Assembly: GCA_002292015.1 (NCBI GenBank)
Contig: DBBD01000030.1
Span: forward strand, 1 to 5,811
Direction: 5' to 3'
Source: Firmicutes bacterium UBA993
GTDB lineage: Bacteria > Bacillota > Dethiobacteria > DTU022
DNA length: 5,811 bases
The translations under genes were made by a program, and so were the position numbers. Numbering within the stretch: the first letter of the stretch is position 1; each line of letters opens with the position of its first letter. The notes under the pieces were generated by a model. The model did no database searches and was not told the origin of the DNA. It worked only from the letters and a program-made list of their open reading frames with translations. Below, piece after piece: positions 4,537 through 5,811 of the stretch.

Positions 4537-5811
4537 ATGAGTTCTGTTGACGAAAAAAGGCGGAAAAATTTAGCGTTCTGGACAGCTCGCGATGCAGAAC
4601 TGTTAACACACCGGCAAGAAGCGTACATGGTCGGCGGACAAAAACAGATAGACCGCCTGGCCGCACAGGGAAAAATGACGGTCAGGCAGTTGATAGACCG
4701 GCTGATTGATCCCGGCACGAAGTTCTTTGAGCTGGGGCTGGATGCCGGCTATCAAATTGGCTACCCTGAACAACCCCACATTCCCGGAGGCGGCCTGGTA
4801 ACTGGCGTAGGCAAGGTACAGGGTAAAGACTGCATGATTTTCGGTAATGAAAGCAGGATGTCAGCCGGCACCTATTTTCCGATTACTCTCAAGAAGCATA
4901 TGCGCGCCCAGCGCATTGCCGAGGAGTGCGAGCTAACCTGCATCTATATCGCCGATTCCGGCGGTATTTTTTTGCCCCTGCAGCTCCACACTTTTGCTGA
5001 TGAAGGAATGTTCGGCTCGATGTTTTACAACATGACCCGCATGTCGGCGAAAGGGATCAAGCAGTACACCTTGAGCACCGGTGGCAACACGGCAGGCGGG
5101 GCCTATATCGTTTACCTGGCCTGCCAGTCGATCATGATCGACAAGCTCGCCTTTGCTTTCCTGGCCGGACCACCGATGGTCAAGGCGGCCATTAGCGAGG
5201 ATGTGAGCGCCGAAGACTTAGGCGGAGCCTATGTCCACACCCAGCACTCCGGTGGCTGCGACCACTTTGTCGAAACTCAGGAAGAGGGAATTGATCGCTT
5301 AAGAGAAATGATCGCCTTCGACCCCCCGCAAAGTTTTCATCACCACCGCTGCGAAAGCTGGCTGGAACCCCGCTACGGTGCAGACGAACTAATGAGCTGC
5401 ATGCCGGAAGATCCGTACCGACTGATCAATATCCACGATGTGCTGAAATGCATCGCCGACGACAGCCACCTACAGGAATACAAGGCCAACTATGCCCCCG
5501 GCCGCGGCGACACCCTGATCTGCGGCAAGATCCGGCTTAAGGGTATGCCAATCGGCATCGTTGCTGCCAATAAGAGCGGGATCATCTACCACGAGGCCGC
5601 CCGCAAGGCCACCGAATGGGTGGTTCGCTGCGGCAATGATAAGACACCGCTGCTCTACATCCAAAATTCACCCGGTTACATGGTGGGGAAAGAGGAGGAG
5701 CGCAGTGGCATCGGAAAGTATGGAGCCGACATGGTGCGGGCTTGCGCCTGCGTCGAAGCACCGAAGATCCAATGGGTGATTGGACCGGACCACGGCGCTG
5801 CCAACTACGGG
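4537..5811 (+). CDS. Acyl-CoA carboxylase carboxyltransferase subunit, MCC-beta-like (3' end outside window)
   Basis: The 425 visible residues form most of a biotin-dependent carboxyltransferase beta subunit; the family is usually about 510-540 residues, so roughly the last 100 lie beyond the edge. It transfers carboxyl from carboxybiotin to an acyl-CoA. Landmarks are IPGGGLVTGVGKV (82-94), AGTYFPITLKKHMRAQRIAE (110-129), IADSGG (138-143), the oxyanion segment TGGNTAGGAY (181-190), FLAGPPMVKAAI (208-219), SAEDLGGAYVHTQHSGGCDH (224-243), and in the second half YIQNSPGYMVGK (374-385) then GIGKYGADMV (391-400). The MVGK and GPP(M/L)VKAA segments fit 3-methylcrotonyl-CoA or geranyl-CoA carboxylases better than propionyl-CoA carboxylase or glutaconyl-CoA decarboxylase. 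The ATG at 4537 follows AAGGGGGG (4518-4525), with no better in-frame start upstream. By eye the coding sequence is more GC-rich than the sulfur genes. No biotin carrier or carboxylase partner is visible, so the substrate is unknown. Confidence 0.9.
   Translation, partial: MSSVDEKRRKNLAFWTARDAELLTHRQEAYMVGGQKQIDRLAAQGKMTVRQLIDRLIDPGTKFFELGLDAGYQIGYPEQPHIPGGGLVTGVGKVQGKDCMIFGNESRMSAGTYFPITLKKHMRAQRIAEECELTCIYIADSGGIFLPLQLHTFADEGMFGSMFYNMTRMSAKGIKQYTLSTGGNTAGGAYIVYLACQSIMIDKLAFAFLAGPPMVKAAISEDVSAEDLGGAYVHTQHSGGCDHFVETQEEGIDRLREMIAFDPPQSFHHHRCESWLEPRYGADELMSCMPEDPYRLINIHDVLKCIADDSHLQEYKANYAPGRGDTLICGKIRLKGMPIGIVAANKSGIIYHEAARKATEWVVRCGNDKTPLLYIQNSPGYMVGKEEERSGIGKYGADMVRACACVEAPKIQWVIGPDHGAANYG

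Overview
The window looks like part of a bacterial chromosome, probably from an anaerobic Gram-positive of the Clostridia/Peptococcaceae kind. The hints are strong purine-rich ribosome binding sites before nearly every gene, GTG starts, a moderate base composition, a lipobox protein and a syntroph-style acyl-CoA carboxylase. This placement is an inference and no marker gene settles it. All six gene-sized features lie on the + strand.

Positions 1-187 are a leader. It holds a good extended -10 promoter (about 106-133) with two short palindromes next to or inside it. Positions 188-4092 form a compact five-gene sulfur operon: the N-terminal half of a YeeE/TsuA-type thiosulfate transporter, a TusA/YeeD (TsuB)-like sulfur carrier, the C-terminal half of the same transporter, a thioredoxin-reductase-like flavoprotein fused to a degenerate thioredoxin domain, and a surface lipoprotein with two rhodanese domains. 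Gaps are 74, 17, 16 and 93 bases, and each of the two wider gaps holds a hairpin. A GC-rich hairpin at 4121-4151 plausibly terminates the operon.

Positions 4163-4420 hold no recognisable gene. A second extended -10 promoter (4421-4449) and a short leader, possibly with a 19-codon upstream ORF, precede a biotin-dependent acyl-CoA carboxylase carboxyltransferase subunit. This gene is closest by eye to the 3-methylcrotonyl-CoA carboxylase beta type and runs off the right edge at residue 425.

The sulfur genes suggest one pathway. The lipoprotein would handle sulfane sulfur outside the membrane, the two transporter halves would bring in thiosulfate or a related species through a line of cysteines, the TusA-like protein would accept sulfur at the inner face, and the flavoprotein would supply or relay reducing power. 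The most unusual parts are the split transporter with its carrier gene between the halves, and a TrxR-Trx fusion that has lost both the NADPH arginines and one Trx cysteine. The carboxylase appears to be a separate transcription unit.
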